Of a DNA stretch of 23,787 bases, positions 1 to 6,991 are shown one piece after another. The position numbers and the translations under genes are program-made. How positions within the stretch are numbered: position 1 is the first letter of the stretch; every line of letters begins with the position of its first letter. Source of the stretch: Clostridia bacterium (GTDB lineage: Bacteria > Bacillota > Clostridia > Christensenellales > Borkfalkiaceae); assembly GCA_021205485.1 (NCBI GenBank), contig JAJPXK010000216.1, positions 1 to 23,787 of the forward strand, written 5' to 3'. A model generated the notes under the pieces. The model did no database searches, was not told the DNA's origin, and worked only from the letters and a program-made list of their open reading frames with translations.

Positions 1-761
1 GTAAAAGGCGCGGGGGCGTGCTGCTTTGTTATTCCGTTTTTTTTTTTTTTTATGTTAATGGGAGAAGTGAGTTCTACACTAGGTGTATCGTCGGCAGCGT
101 CTTTTGTTATGCTTTTGCCGTTCTTCTTTAACTGGCAAGACGCCTTGAAGGGGGCATATTTATCCTGCAGATCCTGCAGCGAGGCTGTAAGGACCCAGTA
201 TTCTTCGGGTTTGAAGGCCTGTATCTCCCTCTCCCTGTCCACTATAAGGCGAAGGGCTACAGACTGCACCCTGCCCGCGGAGAGGCCGTTTTGTATGCGG
301 TTGTTTAAAAGGGGAGAGAGCTTGTAGCCTACAAGCCTGTCCAAAACCCTTCTCGCCTGCTGAGCGTCCACAAGGTTGTAATTTATTTTGCGGGGATGCT
401 GAAGGGCGTTCTGCACGGCTTTAGGGGAAATTTCGTTGAACTCTATCCTGTTTTCGCCCTCGGGGTCCAGCCCTAAAACGGTCTGCAAATGCCAGCTTAT
501 AGCCTCGCCTTCGCGGTCGGGGTCGGTCGCAAGATATACTTTGCCCGCCTTTTTTGCCTCGGCGGACAGCCTTTTTATTACTTCCTTTTTGCCCGGGGAT
601 TCCTCGTACCTCGGCTCAAAAATTTCTGTGATTTTTACGCCGAGGGTCTTTTCGGGCAAGTCGCGGATGTGGCCGCCGGATGCGTCTACCTTATATTTGC
701 CCTTTAAGTATTTAGAGATGGTCTTTGCCTTTGAAGGCGATTCTACTATAATTAAATCCAT
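1..761 (-). CDS. topA: DNA topoisomerase I, N-terminal part (3' end outside window)
   Basis: Type IA topoisomerase that relaxes negatively supercoiled DNA. The first 253 residues are in the window. The Toprim domain begins with the LIIVESPSKAK motif at residues 3-13 and carries the metal-binding DPDREGE motif at 80-86. The conserved LSAGRVQSVALRLI stretch lies at about 160-173, and the frame ends inside the PAPFT motif that precedes the active-site tyrosine region, which is out of the window. The ATG at 761 lies 30 bases after the dprA stop, with no clear Shine-Dalgarno, so coupling to dprA is likely. Odd: a run of 15 A (coding strand) at 37-51 encodes Ile-Lys4-Asn in a variable linker. The frame is intact on both sides of the run. 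Confidence 0.97.
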   Translation of the reverse strand, partial: MDLIIVESPSKAKTISKYLKGKYKVDASGGHIRDLPEKTLGVKITEIFEPRYEESPGKKEVIKRLSAEAKKAGKVYLATDPDREGEAISWHLQTVLGLDPEGENRIEFNEISPKAVQNALQHPRKINYNLVDAQQARRVLDRLVGYKLSPLLNNRIQNGLSAGRVQSVALRLIVDREREIQAFKPEEYWVLTASLQDLQDKYAPFKASCQLKKNGKSITKDAADDTPSVELTSPINIKKKKNGITKQHAPAPF

Positions 762-791
762 ATTGTATTACCGTGTGTAAGCCCCGCGGGG

Positions 792-1862
792 TTATATCGC
801 TGCGTAGCGGTTTCCGCCAAGCCTTACTATAAGTTTTTTTACCTCTAACGACGAAAGATCGGCTAAAATTTCAAACGGGGCGCAGTTTAACTCTGCCGCC
901 AGGCGGGTGATATGAACGTCGCCCTCCTTTTTCAGAATTTCAAATATGCGTTTTTCCGTATCGGTAAGCCGAACTGTGGTTTGCGATTTAAAGTCTAAAC
1001 CAAACGCGTTGAAAATGTCAAGTATATTTTCGGTAAGATACGCCCCTTTTTTTATAAGCTTGTTGCAGCCTTCGCCCGACGGAACGCCTAACGAATAGGG
1101 AAAACAGAACACGTCCCTGCCGTAGCGGAAGGCGTATTCGGCCGTAATGCCCGCCCCGCTCTTTAAGGCGGCGGCCACAACCAGCGTCCCTTCCGAAAGT
1201 CCCGCCAGAATGCGGTTTCTTACGGGGAAGAGGTATTTGCGTGGCTGCACGTCGGGCAGGCACTCGGTTATAAGAAGGCCCTTTTCCTCTACCTTTTTAA
1301 AGAGCGCGGCGTTCGCCGACGGGTACACATAGTCAAAGCCGAAGGCGAGAACGCCTATAACCTTGCCGCCCGCGGCAAGAGCCCCTTCGGCCGCGGCGCT
1401 GTCCGCCCCTTCGGCGAGGCCCGTAACCACGGTAAACTTCTGCGTGAGCTGTCCGCTTATTTTTGAACATTCCTTTATCGTCTTAGGCAGGGCCACCCTT
1501 GAACCTACCACGGTAAAAAGCCTGGTTTTAAGCAGTTTTACATCCCCCTTGCAGTATAATACCGCGGGAGGGGTTATGGTAGACCGCAAAAGTTCGGGAT
1601 AATCGGGCGAGAATATGGTTACGCAGGTTATGCCCTTTTCTTCAAGCGTCTTTAAATGCTTTTCGCATAAATCCTCGCTGTAAAAATCTTCCTTTATTTT
1701 ATTATATACGCTTTCGCCGAAGGTTTTAATCAGATTTTGAGCATATTTTTGCTGCGGACGGGAATAAGCGAAGTTATCCGTTACCTCCTGCCTGTGCCTG
1801 TAACTCAATTCGGCTATGCTGTCCAAGGCGATAATATCCCTCTCTTTCGCGGAATAGTCCAT
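792..1862 (-). CDS. dprA: DNA-processing protein DprA (Smf)
   Basis: Loads RecA onto single-stranded DNA entering the cell during natural transformation; it acts in the cytoplasm. The protein has 356 residues, the usual size. An N-terminal helical region precedes the Rossmann-like core, with VVGSR at about 118-122, the GLAEGADSAAAEGAL loop at 148-162 and FPVRNR at 212-217. A C-terminal winged-helix segment of the DprA type covers about 298-356. The ATG overlaps the comM stop by one base (TAATG), so the two are translationally coupled. Neighbours comM and topA match the common Firmicutes arrangement. Confidence 0.96.
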   Translation of the reverse strand: MDYSAKERDIIALDSIAELSYRHRQEVTDNFAYSRPQQKYAQNLIKTFGESVYNKIKEDFYSEDLCEKHLKTLEEKGITCVTIFSPDYPELLRSTITPPAVLYCKGDVKLLKTRLFTVVGSRVALPKTIKECSKISGQLTQKFTVVTGLAEGADSAAAEGALAAGGKVIGVLAFGFDYVYPSANAALFKKVEEKGLLITECLPDVQPRKYLFPVRNRILAGLSEGTLVVAAALKSGAGITAEYAFRYGRDVFCFPYSLGVPSGEGCNKLIKKGAYLTENILDIFNAFGLDFKSQTTVRLTDTEKRIFEILKKEGDVHITRLAAELNCAPFEILADLSSLEVKKLIVRLGGNRYAAI

Positions 1863-3391
1863 TATACTTTCTCCGAGTCGTAGCTGCGGTAAGACGCCGC
1901 CTCCAGTATGTGGCGGGGCTTTATATCCGCCGACATGTCAAGGTCGGCTATGGTTCTGGCAACCTTTATAATTCTCGAACGGGCGCGGGCCGAAAGGTGC
2001 ATATCGTTGAACGCCGCCCGCAAAATTTCCTCGCACTCGTAAGATAAACGGCAGTAGGCCTTTATCTGCTTTTCGCCCATGTTGCTGTTTGTCTCTATTT
2101 TATCGTCGCCGATAAAGCGTTCCCTCTGCACTTCGCGGGCCTTTTCTACCCTCTCTTTGACCTGCGCGCTCGTCTCTTCTCCGTTTTCGGCTATAAGGTC
2201 GTCGTACTTTACCGAGTCCATCTCTACCTGAAGGTCTATTCGGTCGAGAAGGGGCCCGGATATCTTGGAGCGGTATTTTTTAATCTGCGACGGCGAACAC
2301 GTGCAGGTGAGCTCGGGCGAGCCGTAGTTGCCGCAGGGGCAAGGGTTCATGCTCGCGCACAGCACGAAGTCGGCGGGGAAGGTTACCGCCCCTCCCGCCC
2401 TGGTTATGGTTATAACGCCGTCTTCCAGCGGCTGGCGAAGAGACTCCAGCGCGTGGCGGGTATATTCGGGAATTTCGTCCAGAAACAGAACGCCCTTATG
2501 CGCCTTGGAAATTTCGCCCGCCTTTATTTTAACATTGCCGCCGCCGCAAAGCGATACGGTGGTAGCCGTGTGGTGAGGCGTGCGGAAAGGCCGCAACGTT
2601 ACGATGCCCTCGTCGGAAAGTTCGCCCGCCACCGAGTGTATTTTTGTCACCTCCAAGGCCTCTTCAAAGGTCATGTCGGGCATTATGGTAGGCAGGCACC
2701 TCGCGAGCATGGTTTTGCCCGCTCCGGGAGGGCCTACAAGCAGAATGTTGTGCCCGCCGGCCACCGCTATCTCCATAGCCCTTTTGGCCACCCTCTGCCC
2801 CTTTACGTACGAAAGGTCGCAGTTGTACTTTCTAAGTTCTTTGACGTCGGTGTACTTTCTGCGGGGAACGGGGTCAAACGGCCTTTCGCCCGTCAGAAGT
2901 TCGGTGACCTCCTTTAAGGTGGAAAGGGCGTAAACGGTGGTGCCCTCTATAAAGCTCGCCTCGTTGGCGTTGGCTTCGGGCACGATAAAACGCGTAAAGC
3001 CCTTGTTTTTCGCAGAAATAAGCATAGGAAGTATGCCCGTCACCGCCCTCAGCGTGCCGTCAAGGGCGAGCTCGCCCATAAATACTACGCCGTCGGTGTC
3101 GGCGAGGAGCTGGTCGCTCGCCTTCAATATGCTGATCGCTATAGGAAGGTCGTAATGCGAACCCTCCTTTTTTAAATCGGCAGGGGCAAGGTTTATTGTG
3201 ATTTTGTTGATAGGAAAGTTCATTATGCTGTTTTTTATGGCCGAACGCACGCGTTCTTTACTTTCCTTTATGGCGGTGTCGGGAAGACCTACCAGATCGT
3301 AAGCCACCATACCCTTGTTGATGTCTGTTTCTACCTCTACGGGAACGCCCTCAAGGCCGTTCAACGCAAAACTGTAAACTTTGGAAAGCAC
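1862..3391 (-). CDS. comM: YifB/ComM family Mg-chelatase-like AAA+ ATPase
   Basis: Hexameric AAA+ helicase family; ComM promotes branch migration when incoming DNA is integrated during transformation. The protein has 509 residues. An N-terminal Lon-protease-like domain (about 1-165, including DLVGLPDTAIKESKERVRSA at 32-51) is followed by the ATPase with Walker A GPPGAGKT at 220-227 and Walker B GVLFLDE at about 300-306. A cysteine cluster (NPCPCG ... CTC) and a Mg-chelatase C-terminal domain follow. The start is GTG at 3391, supported by AGGGGG 8-9 bases upstream. It precedes dprA with a one-base overlap. Whether the host is competent cannot be judged from this window. Confidence 0.94.
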   Translation of the reverse strand: MLSKVYSFALNGLEGVPVEVETDINKGMVAYDLVGLPDTAIKESKERVRSAIKNSIMNFPINKITINLAPADLKKEGSHYDLPIAISILKASDQLLADTDGVVFMGELALDGTLRAVTGILPMLISAKNKGFTRFIVPEANANEASFIEGTTVYALSTLKEVTELLTGERPFDPVPRRKYTDVKELRKYNCDLSYVKGQRVAKRAMEIAVAGGHNILLVGPPGAGKTMLARCLPTIMPDMTFEEALEVTKIHSVAGELSDEGIVTLRPFRTPHHTATTVSLCGGGNVKIKAGEISKAHKGVLFLDEIPEYTRHALESLRQPLEDGVITITRAGGAVTFPADFVLCASMNPCPCGNYGSPELTCTCSPSQIKKYRSKISGPLLDRIDLQVEMDSVKYDDLIAENGEETSAQVKERVEKAREVQRERFIGDDKIETNSNMGEKQIKAYCRLSYECEEILRAAFNDMHLSARARSRIIKVARTIADLDMSADIKPRHILEAASYRSYDSEKV

Positions 3392-3474
3392 TGTCGTTTC
3401 CCCCTATAGTAAAAAATTTATCAAGAACATTCGTTCTCAAAAATATTATACTATATATTTTTGATAAATGCAAT

Positions 3475-3507
3475 AAAAAAACTGTTGCAAACGTAAGTTT
3501 ACAACAG
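3475..3507 (-). terminator. Intrinsic terminator after rplS
   Basis: An 11-bp inverted repeat (3482-3492 with 3497-3507, loop of 4) starts 12 bases after the rplS stop and is followed on the minus strand by seven T. It separates rplS from comM, so comM-dprA-topA probably uses a promoter in 3392-3475 or read-through. Confidence 0.85.
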
Positions 3508-3518
3508 CCTTTTTCAAC

Positions 3519-3863
3519 TTATTTAATTTCTGTAATCTTTGCAGCTTTGCCTGTAAGACCGCGAAGGTAATAAAGCTTAGCTCTTCTAACCTTGCCGCGT
3601 TTAACTACTGTGATATAGGCAATCTTAGGGGAATGTACGGGGAACGTTCTTTCTACGCCTACGCCGAAAGACATTCTTCTTACGGTGAAGCTCTCCCTTA
3701 TGCCGCCGTGCTTTTTAGCTATAACCACGCCTTCGAAGTTCTGTATTCTCTCCTTGGCGCCTTCGATAACCTTAAAGCCAACTTTTACGGTATCGCCTAC
3801 GTTGAACGCGGGAACCGATTCCTTCATTCCTTCCTTTTCAATGGCTTCTACAAGACCTTTCAT
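3519..3863 (-). CDS. rplS: 50S ribosomal protein L19
   Basis: Large-subunit protein at the 30S-50S interface. The protein has 114 residues, the normal length. It contains the L19 motifs GDTVKVGFKVIEG, RIQNFEGVVIAKKHGG and the C-terminal RAKLYYLRGLTGKAA. The open frame extends upstream to 4007, but the ATG at 3863 is chosen because a perfect AGGAGG sits 6 bases before it and the encoded protein then begins like other L19 proteins. It has its own promoter and terminator and is therefore monocistronic here. In many Firmicutes rplS follows trmD directly; here it is about 5.3 kb downstream, after yraN. Confidence 0.96.
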   Translation of the reverse strand: MKGLVEAIEKEGMKESVPAFNVGDTVKVGFKVIEGAKERIQNFEGVVIAKKHGGIRESFTVRRMSFGVGVERTFPVHSPKIAYITVVKRGKVRRAKLYYLRGLTGKAAKITEIK

Positions 3864-3926
3864 ATTTAGCCTCCTGTAAGCGTTCGTGCCGTGTTGCGGC
3901 AGAGGACCGCCCGAATTTAAGTTACG
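3864..3926 (-). ncRNA. Structured rplS 5' leader (candidate L19 leader)
   Basis: The roughly 63-base leader between the predicted start of transcription and the rplS ATG folds into a closing helix (minus strand TTCGT with ACGAA, + strand 3883-3887 with 3924-3928). Inside are two small stems that share the same GCCGC strand and so exclude each other: + 3896-3910 (GCGG/CCGC) and + 3888-3900 (GCCG/CGGC). An L19 leader family is known upstream of rplS in Firmicutes and is thought to allow autoregulation. Membership here is inferred from position and shape, not from a covariance-model search. Confidence 0.55.
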
Positions 3927-3932
3927 AATGGT

Positions 3933-3961
3933 ATTGTACCAAACTAAAAAACAAAAGGCAA
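3933..3961 (-). promoter_or_regulatory. Promoter of rplS
   Basis: On the minus strand, TTGCCT (3956-3961), a 17-base spacer and TACAAT (3933-3938) form a good sigma-A promoter. It places the transcript start near 3926, just before the structured leader. Confidence 0.75.
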
Positions 3962-4059
3962 GCTTTTTTATGTGAAATTTTGTATTTTTGTGAAAATCAG
4001 GACACACCCCTTGTTTGGCGTGCGAATTTGTACAGCTTAAGCCTCGCCGATATCAGGAA

Positions 4060-4220
4060 GATCCTTCTGCGCCCTTACGGGCTCCGCTCAGGATGACAGT
4101 AATGGCGGCTACGCCGTTCCTTTTCAGGATAATGGTAATGACGCCTGCCTACATTCCGACTAAGGCGGCAGAATACGCCCGCCGCCGGCTCATAATTCTT
4201 AATTCATAATTCTCAATTCT
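4060..4220. repeat. Intergenic repeat patch between yraN and rplS
   Basis: No gene is seen in 4008-4221. The patch holds one copy of a palindromic repeat family (4060-4098, GATCCTTCTGCG...CTCAGGATGACA; other copies near 12036, 14577, 14644 and 18443). It also holds an AT-rich unit at 4194-4220 built from AATTCT/AATTCA words. That unit recurs as an exact 27-base match at 23137-23163. Confidence 0.7.
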
Positions 4221-4221
4221 C

Positions 4222-4267
4222 AATTAAAACAACCCCCTATTCCATATATATAATATATGGCGGGGGT
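4222..4267 (-). terminator. Terminator after yraN
   Basis: The stop codon of yraN runs into a long hairpin: ACCCCC/GGGGGT outer stem (4262-4267 with 4232-4237) and a CCATATAT/ATATATGG inner stem. It is followed on the minus strand by TGTTTTAATT. Confidence 0.8.
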
Positions 4268-4641
4268 CATCTTCCTTCGAAAGCCGAAATAATGTGGTTT
4301 ACTTCGCCGTTGAAAATTTCTATTATGTCAAAGCGGATGGTGCACGCGACGTTTCGCTCGGCAAAAAAGAATTTTGCCCCTAAAGCGTACTTGCGGCATT
4401 TATCGCGGGTGACCGCCTCTGACGGAACGCCGAAAATATCCGAAAGCCTTGTTTTTACCTCTATAAAGGCCACGACGTCGCCCTGGCGGGCGATAATGTC
4501 TATCTCGCCGAAGGGATTTTTAAAATTTTTCTTCAGAATTTTATAGCCCTGTTTTTTGAGGTACTTAGCCGCGAGCTTTTCGCCCTTTTTGCCTAATTTT
4601 TTATTCCGCTTATCCCTTTCGGCAAGCTCTTTCTTATCCAC
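4267..4641 (-). CDS. yraN: UPF0102 (YraN) family endonuclease-like protein
   Basis: Small PD-(D/E)XK nuclease-fold protein of uncertain function. The protein has 124 residues, within the family's normal 115-130. The family signature GEIDIIARQGDVVAFIEVKT lies at about 45-64 and contains the predicted catalytic Glu46, Asp48, Glu61 and Lys63. The N-terminus is lysine-rich. The start is GTG at 4641 with GAGGT five bases before it. It lies 18 bases after the phosphoribosyltransferase stop and near rnhB, a usual neighbour, and ends in its own terminator. Confidence 0.92.
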   Translation of the reverse strand: MDKKELAERDKRNKKLGKKGEKLAAKYLKKQGYKILKKNFKNPFGEIDIIARQGDVVAFIEVKTRLSDIFGVPSEAVTRDKCRKYALGAKFFFAERNVACTIRFDIIEIFNGEVNHIISAFEGR

Positions 4642-4659
4642 GTTTTACCTCGGGCGATA

Positions 4660-5286
4660 TTAAATTATCTTGCTGTAGCCGTAGCTGTTCACCACGGCGT
4701 CTATTTTTATTCCCTTTTTGCAAAGAGGGCAGTCTACAGGCGAATACGATTTAAAGTCGGGAACGTCCTCCATGCCGAAGAGGGTAATTACGGGCACCTT
4801 GCTCTCGAAGCTCGCGCCGAAAACCGCGGCTATGCCTACGGGCTCGCCCCCGTAGTACGTCACGCCCTCGGCGACGCTCTCTACTGTTACGCCCGTTGAG
4901 GTGGAAGCCGTTAAAATAAGCACGTGCTTATTTTTTACGTACGGAAGAAAGTTGTCCCTTAAAAGCATCTTATCGTTATTTATCTCGGGGGATATGACCG
5001 AAATATTGCGGGAAATATTTATTCCCCTGCCCGAAAGTTCTTCCGCGAGGTACGCCCCTACCATCTTCATTCTGTCGAGGCTTATGATAGTCTCTACAGG
5101 GGTGCTGATAAGCATTCCCGCAAACATTCTGGCCGCCGCCTTGGCCGCGTCAAGCTGAGATTTCACCTTGGTCATATCCACGCAGTGGCTGATATGAGAG
5201 TGTTTTGTGGCAAAATGCCCGGGAATCACCTTGATGCTTACGCTGCGGTTTATGTTCGAAAAAATTTCGTATGCTCTGTTTTCCAT
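4660..5286 (-). CDS. Orotate phosphoribosyltransferase-like protein
   Basis: Phosphoribosyltransferase-fold protein of 208 residues. It resembles a Clostridia family often labelled orotate phosphoribosyltransferase, judged by remembered motifs: IPGHFATKHSHISH near residues 21-34 and the C-terminal CPLCKKGIKIDAVVNSYGYS. The region where a PRPP loop is expected reads LILTASTSTGVTVESV (123-138). It keeps the TG.T part but lacks the usual pair of acidic residues, so the reaction is uncertain. The ATG at 5286 is supported by AGGAG upstream; the frame stays open to 5445, but that part lies in a hairpin-rich leader. It has its own strong promoter and is followed by yraN. Confidence 0.7.
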   Translation of the reverse strand: MENRAYEIFSNINRSVSIKVIPGHFATKHSHISHCVDMTKVKSQLDAAKAAARMFAGMLISTPVETIISLDRMKMVGAYLAEELSGRGINISRNISVISPEINNDKMLLRDNFLPYVKNKHVLILTASTSTGVTVESVAEGVTYYGGEPVGIAAVFGASFESKVPVITLFGMEDVPDFKSYSPVDCPLCKKGIKIDAVVNSYGYSKII

Positions 5287-5478
5287 AAAATGCTCCTGTA
5301 TGTTCTCACGAATTTGTTTTTGCATTGCTGTGCAAAAACAAATTCCGTGATTTTTAAGACAAAACCAATCTTGTAAAATTACTGCGATTGTTTTTTTCTT
5401 CTTGCGGGCATACGTTTTCGCGTACGTTTTGCATGATGCCCGCAATCCATCTTTTTACCTTACAATGAAGAATATTGT
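5287..5478 (-). promoter_or_regulatory. Hairpin-rich 5' leader of the phosphoribosyltransferase gene
   Basis: The predicted leader of about 190 bases holds two strong inverted repeats. The first (+ 5436-5445 with 5402-5411) has ten-base arms TTGCGGGCAT/ATGCCCGCAA around a loop that contains a further small stem. The second, just before the ribosome binding site, has 14-base perfect arms (AATTTGTTTTTGCA and its complement) around a 6-base loop. Its outer CACG/CGTG pairing extends the stem past one bulged base. A short palindrome GAATAT-TGT-ATATTC overlaps the start of transcription. The arrangement suggests attenuation or control of translation; the ligand is unknown and no known riboswitch was recognised. 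Confidence 0.55.
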
Positions 5479-5484
5479 ATATTC

Positions 5485-5512
5485 ATTATACCAAATAATA
5501 GAGTTTTGTCAA
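5485..5512 (-). promoter_or_regulatory. Consensus promoter of the phosphoribosyltransferase gene
   Basis: Minus strand: perfect TTGACA (5507-5512), a 16-base spacer and perfect TATAAT (5485-5490). It lies just after the rnhB stop. Confidence 0.85.
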
Positions 5513-5526
5513 CCCCGAAATTTAAA

Positions 5527-6123
5527 TTAACGCCATTTTGAGGTGAACGTAAGGCGGTGGATAGGGCATATCCCGCAGCGTTTTATAGCCTCTATGTGAG
5601 CTTTGCTGCCGTAGCCCATATTGGTGGAAAAGCCGTATTCGGGGTAAATTAAAGAATACTCCTTCATAAGGTTATCCCTGTAGACCTTCGCTGCGATGCT
5701 CGCGGCGCCTATCGAATAGCTCTTGCCGTCTCCGCCTATAATGGACTTTTGAGGGATATCTATATCCAGCGTCATGTTGCCGTCGGTAAGAACATAGTCG
5801 GGCTTTACGGCAAGGCTTTCTATCGCGTTTTTCATGCACAGCCTTGTCGCCTGCAAGATATTTATTTTATCGATTATATCGGGCTCGACACGGCATATTG
5901 CCAGGGCAATCGCCTTTTTATGTATAAGTTCGGAAAGTTTTTCCCTCTTTTTTGCGGTGAGCTTTTTGCTGTCGTCTACACCCTCTATCAAATCGTCAAG
6001 CGGCATTATAACGGCCGCGCACACCACGGGGCCCGCGAGCGGCCCTCTGCCTACTTCGTCTACTCCGCAGACGTACTTTCCGCCGTCCGCCAAAACTTCT
6101 CTCTCGTAAATAAGTTTATCCAT
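5527..6123 (-). CDS. rnhB: Ribonuclease HII
   Basis: Removes ribonucleotides from RNA-DNA hybrids and misincorporated ribonucleotides from DNA. The protein has 198 residues, the usual size. GVDEVGRGPLAGPVVCAAVI at about 20-39 carries the catalytic Asp22 and Glu23. A third acidic residue sits in VLTDGN, and the GDGKSYSIGAASIAAKVYRD block is typical of type II enzymes. The ATG lies three bases after the rbgA stop, so the two are probably co-transcribed, as in Bacillus. Confidence 0.97.
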   Translation of the reverse strand: MDKLIYEREVLADGGKYVCGVDEVGRGPLAGPVVCAAVIMPLDDLIEGVDDSKKLTAKKREKLSELIHKKAIALAICRVEPDIIDKINILQATRLCMKNAIESLAVKPDYVLTDGNMTLDIDIPQKSIIGGDGKSYSIGAASIAAKVYRDNLMKEYSLIYPEYGFSTNMGYGSKAHIEAIKRCGICPIHRLTFTSKWR

Positions 6124-6126
6124 AGT

Positions 6127-6981
6127 TTAAAGCTTTAAATCAAGCATATCCGCGGGGCAATCGAGGCAAATCTTGCCTAAACGGCCCTTTCTTAAATCGT
6201 CTATAACGGCGTTGTACGCCCGTTCGTAGTCGTACTCGCCGCCGCGAAGAACAAAGCCCCTGCGCGAGCACACGCCGTCGAGCATGGCGAGCGGAGAAGT
6301 AAAATCTGTTATCCCGTACCGCTCAGCAAGCCGTTCGGGGTACTTTGCGGCAAAATCTGAAAGAAGCTCCAGCGCCAGATCGTCCATATCGAGGATATCG
6401 TCGTTTATGCTGCCTACGTACGCCAGCCTCTTCGCAAAAGTCTGGTTTTCAAATGCAGGCGGCATAGTGCCGGGGGTGTCCAACAACTCAAAGCCGTCAA
6501 GCCGTATCCACTGCTTGCCCCTCGTCACCCCCGCCTTATCGCCGGTAACGGTTCGCTTTGAGCCGGAAAGCAGGTTAATTACCGTACTTTTGCCCGTATT
6601 CGGAACGCCTAAAACCATAAAACGGAAGGTGCGTTCGTACCCCTTGGCCTGAGCCTTCGCCCTTTTTTCAGCGATAATTTTAGAAGTACCCTCCAGAAGG
6701 GCCCTTTTGCAGCCGCTCTGCGTTGCGTTGAGCTTTACGGCAAAAACGCCCTTTTCTTTCATAATTTTTATAAATTCGTCCGTTCCCTCGGCAAGGTCGC
6801 TCTTATTCAGCACGTATAAAACGGGCTTGTTTGCAAAAACCTGCTTCAATTTAGGGTTGAATGAAGACGCGGGGCAGCGGGCGTCTAAAACGTAAATCGC
6901 CCCGTCGCAAAGAGATGCGTCCGCCTGCATCATCCTCATGGCCTTGGTCATATGCCCGGGGAACCACTGTATATGTTTCAT
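6127..6981 (-). CDS. rbgA: Ribosome biogenesis GTPase RbgA (YlqF)
   Basis: Circularly permuted GTPase needed for late assembly of the 50S subunit. The protein has 284 residues, the normal size. IQWFPGHMTKAMR at 4-16 is the family N-terminus. G motifs appear in permuted order: G4 NKSD at 59-62, then G1 GVPNTGKS at 125-132, a G2-like GVTRGKQW at 151-158 and G3 DTPG at 168-171. A C-terminal helical domain follows. It lies 10 bases after the upstream membrane protein and 3 bases before rnhB. Confidence 0.97.
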   Translation of the reverse strand: MKHIQWFPGHMTKAMRMMQADASLCDGAIYVLDARCPASSFNPKLKQVFANKPVLYVLNKSDLAEGTDEFIKIMKEKGVFAVKLNATQSGCKRALLEGTSKIIAEKRAKAQAKGYERTFRFMVLGVPNTGKSTVINLLSGSKRTVTGDKAGVTRGKQWIRLDGFELLDTPGTMPPAFENQTFAKRLAYVGSINDDILDMDDLALELLSDFAAKYPERLAERYGITDFTSPLAMLDGVCSRRGFVLRGGEYDYERAYNAVIDDLRKGRLGKICLDCPADMLDLKL

Positions 6982-6991
6982 ATTTTCTCCG

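Noticed and set aside
2453..2917. A 154-residue plus-strand frame inside comM.
   Set aside because: Opposite strand of a clear AAA+ gene with all motifs; no ribosome binding site and no recognisable protein.
3864..4007. Upstream extension of the rplS frame (48 extra residues).
   Set aside because: It crosses the promoter and structured leader; the inner ATG has a perfect AGGAGG and gives normal L19 length.
5287..5445. N-terminal extension of the phosphoribosyltransferase frame.
   Set aside because: Starts at a TTG without Shine-Dalgarno, lies in two strong inverted repeats, and adds residues not expected for the family; AGGAG supports the ATG at 5286.
5749..6138. A 129-residue plus-strand frame over rnhB.
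   Set aside because: Shadow of a confident RNase HII gene with intact catalytic residues.
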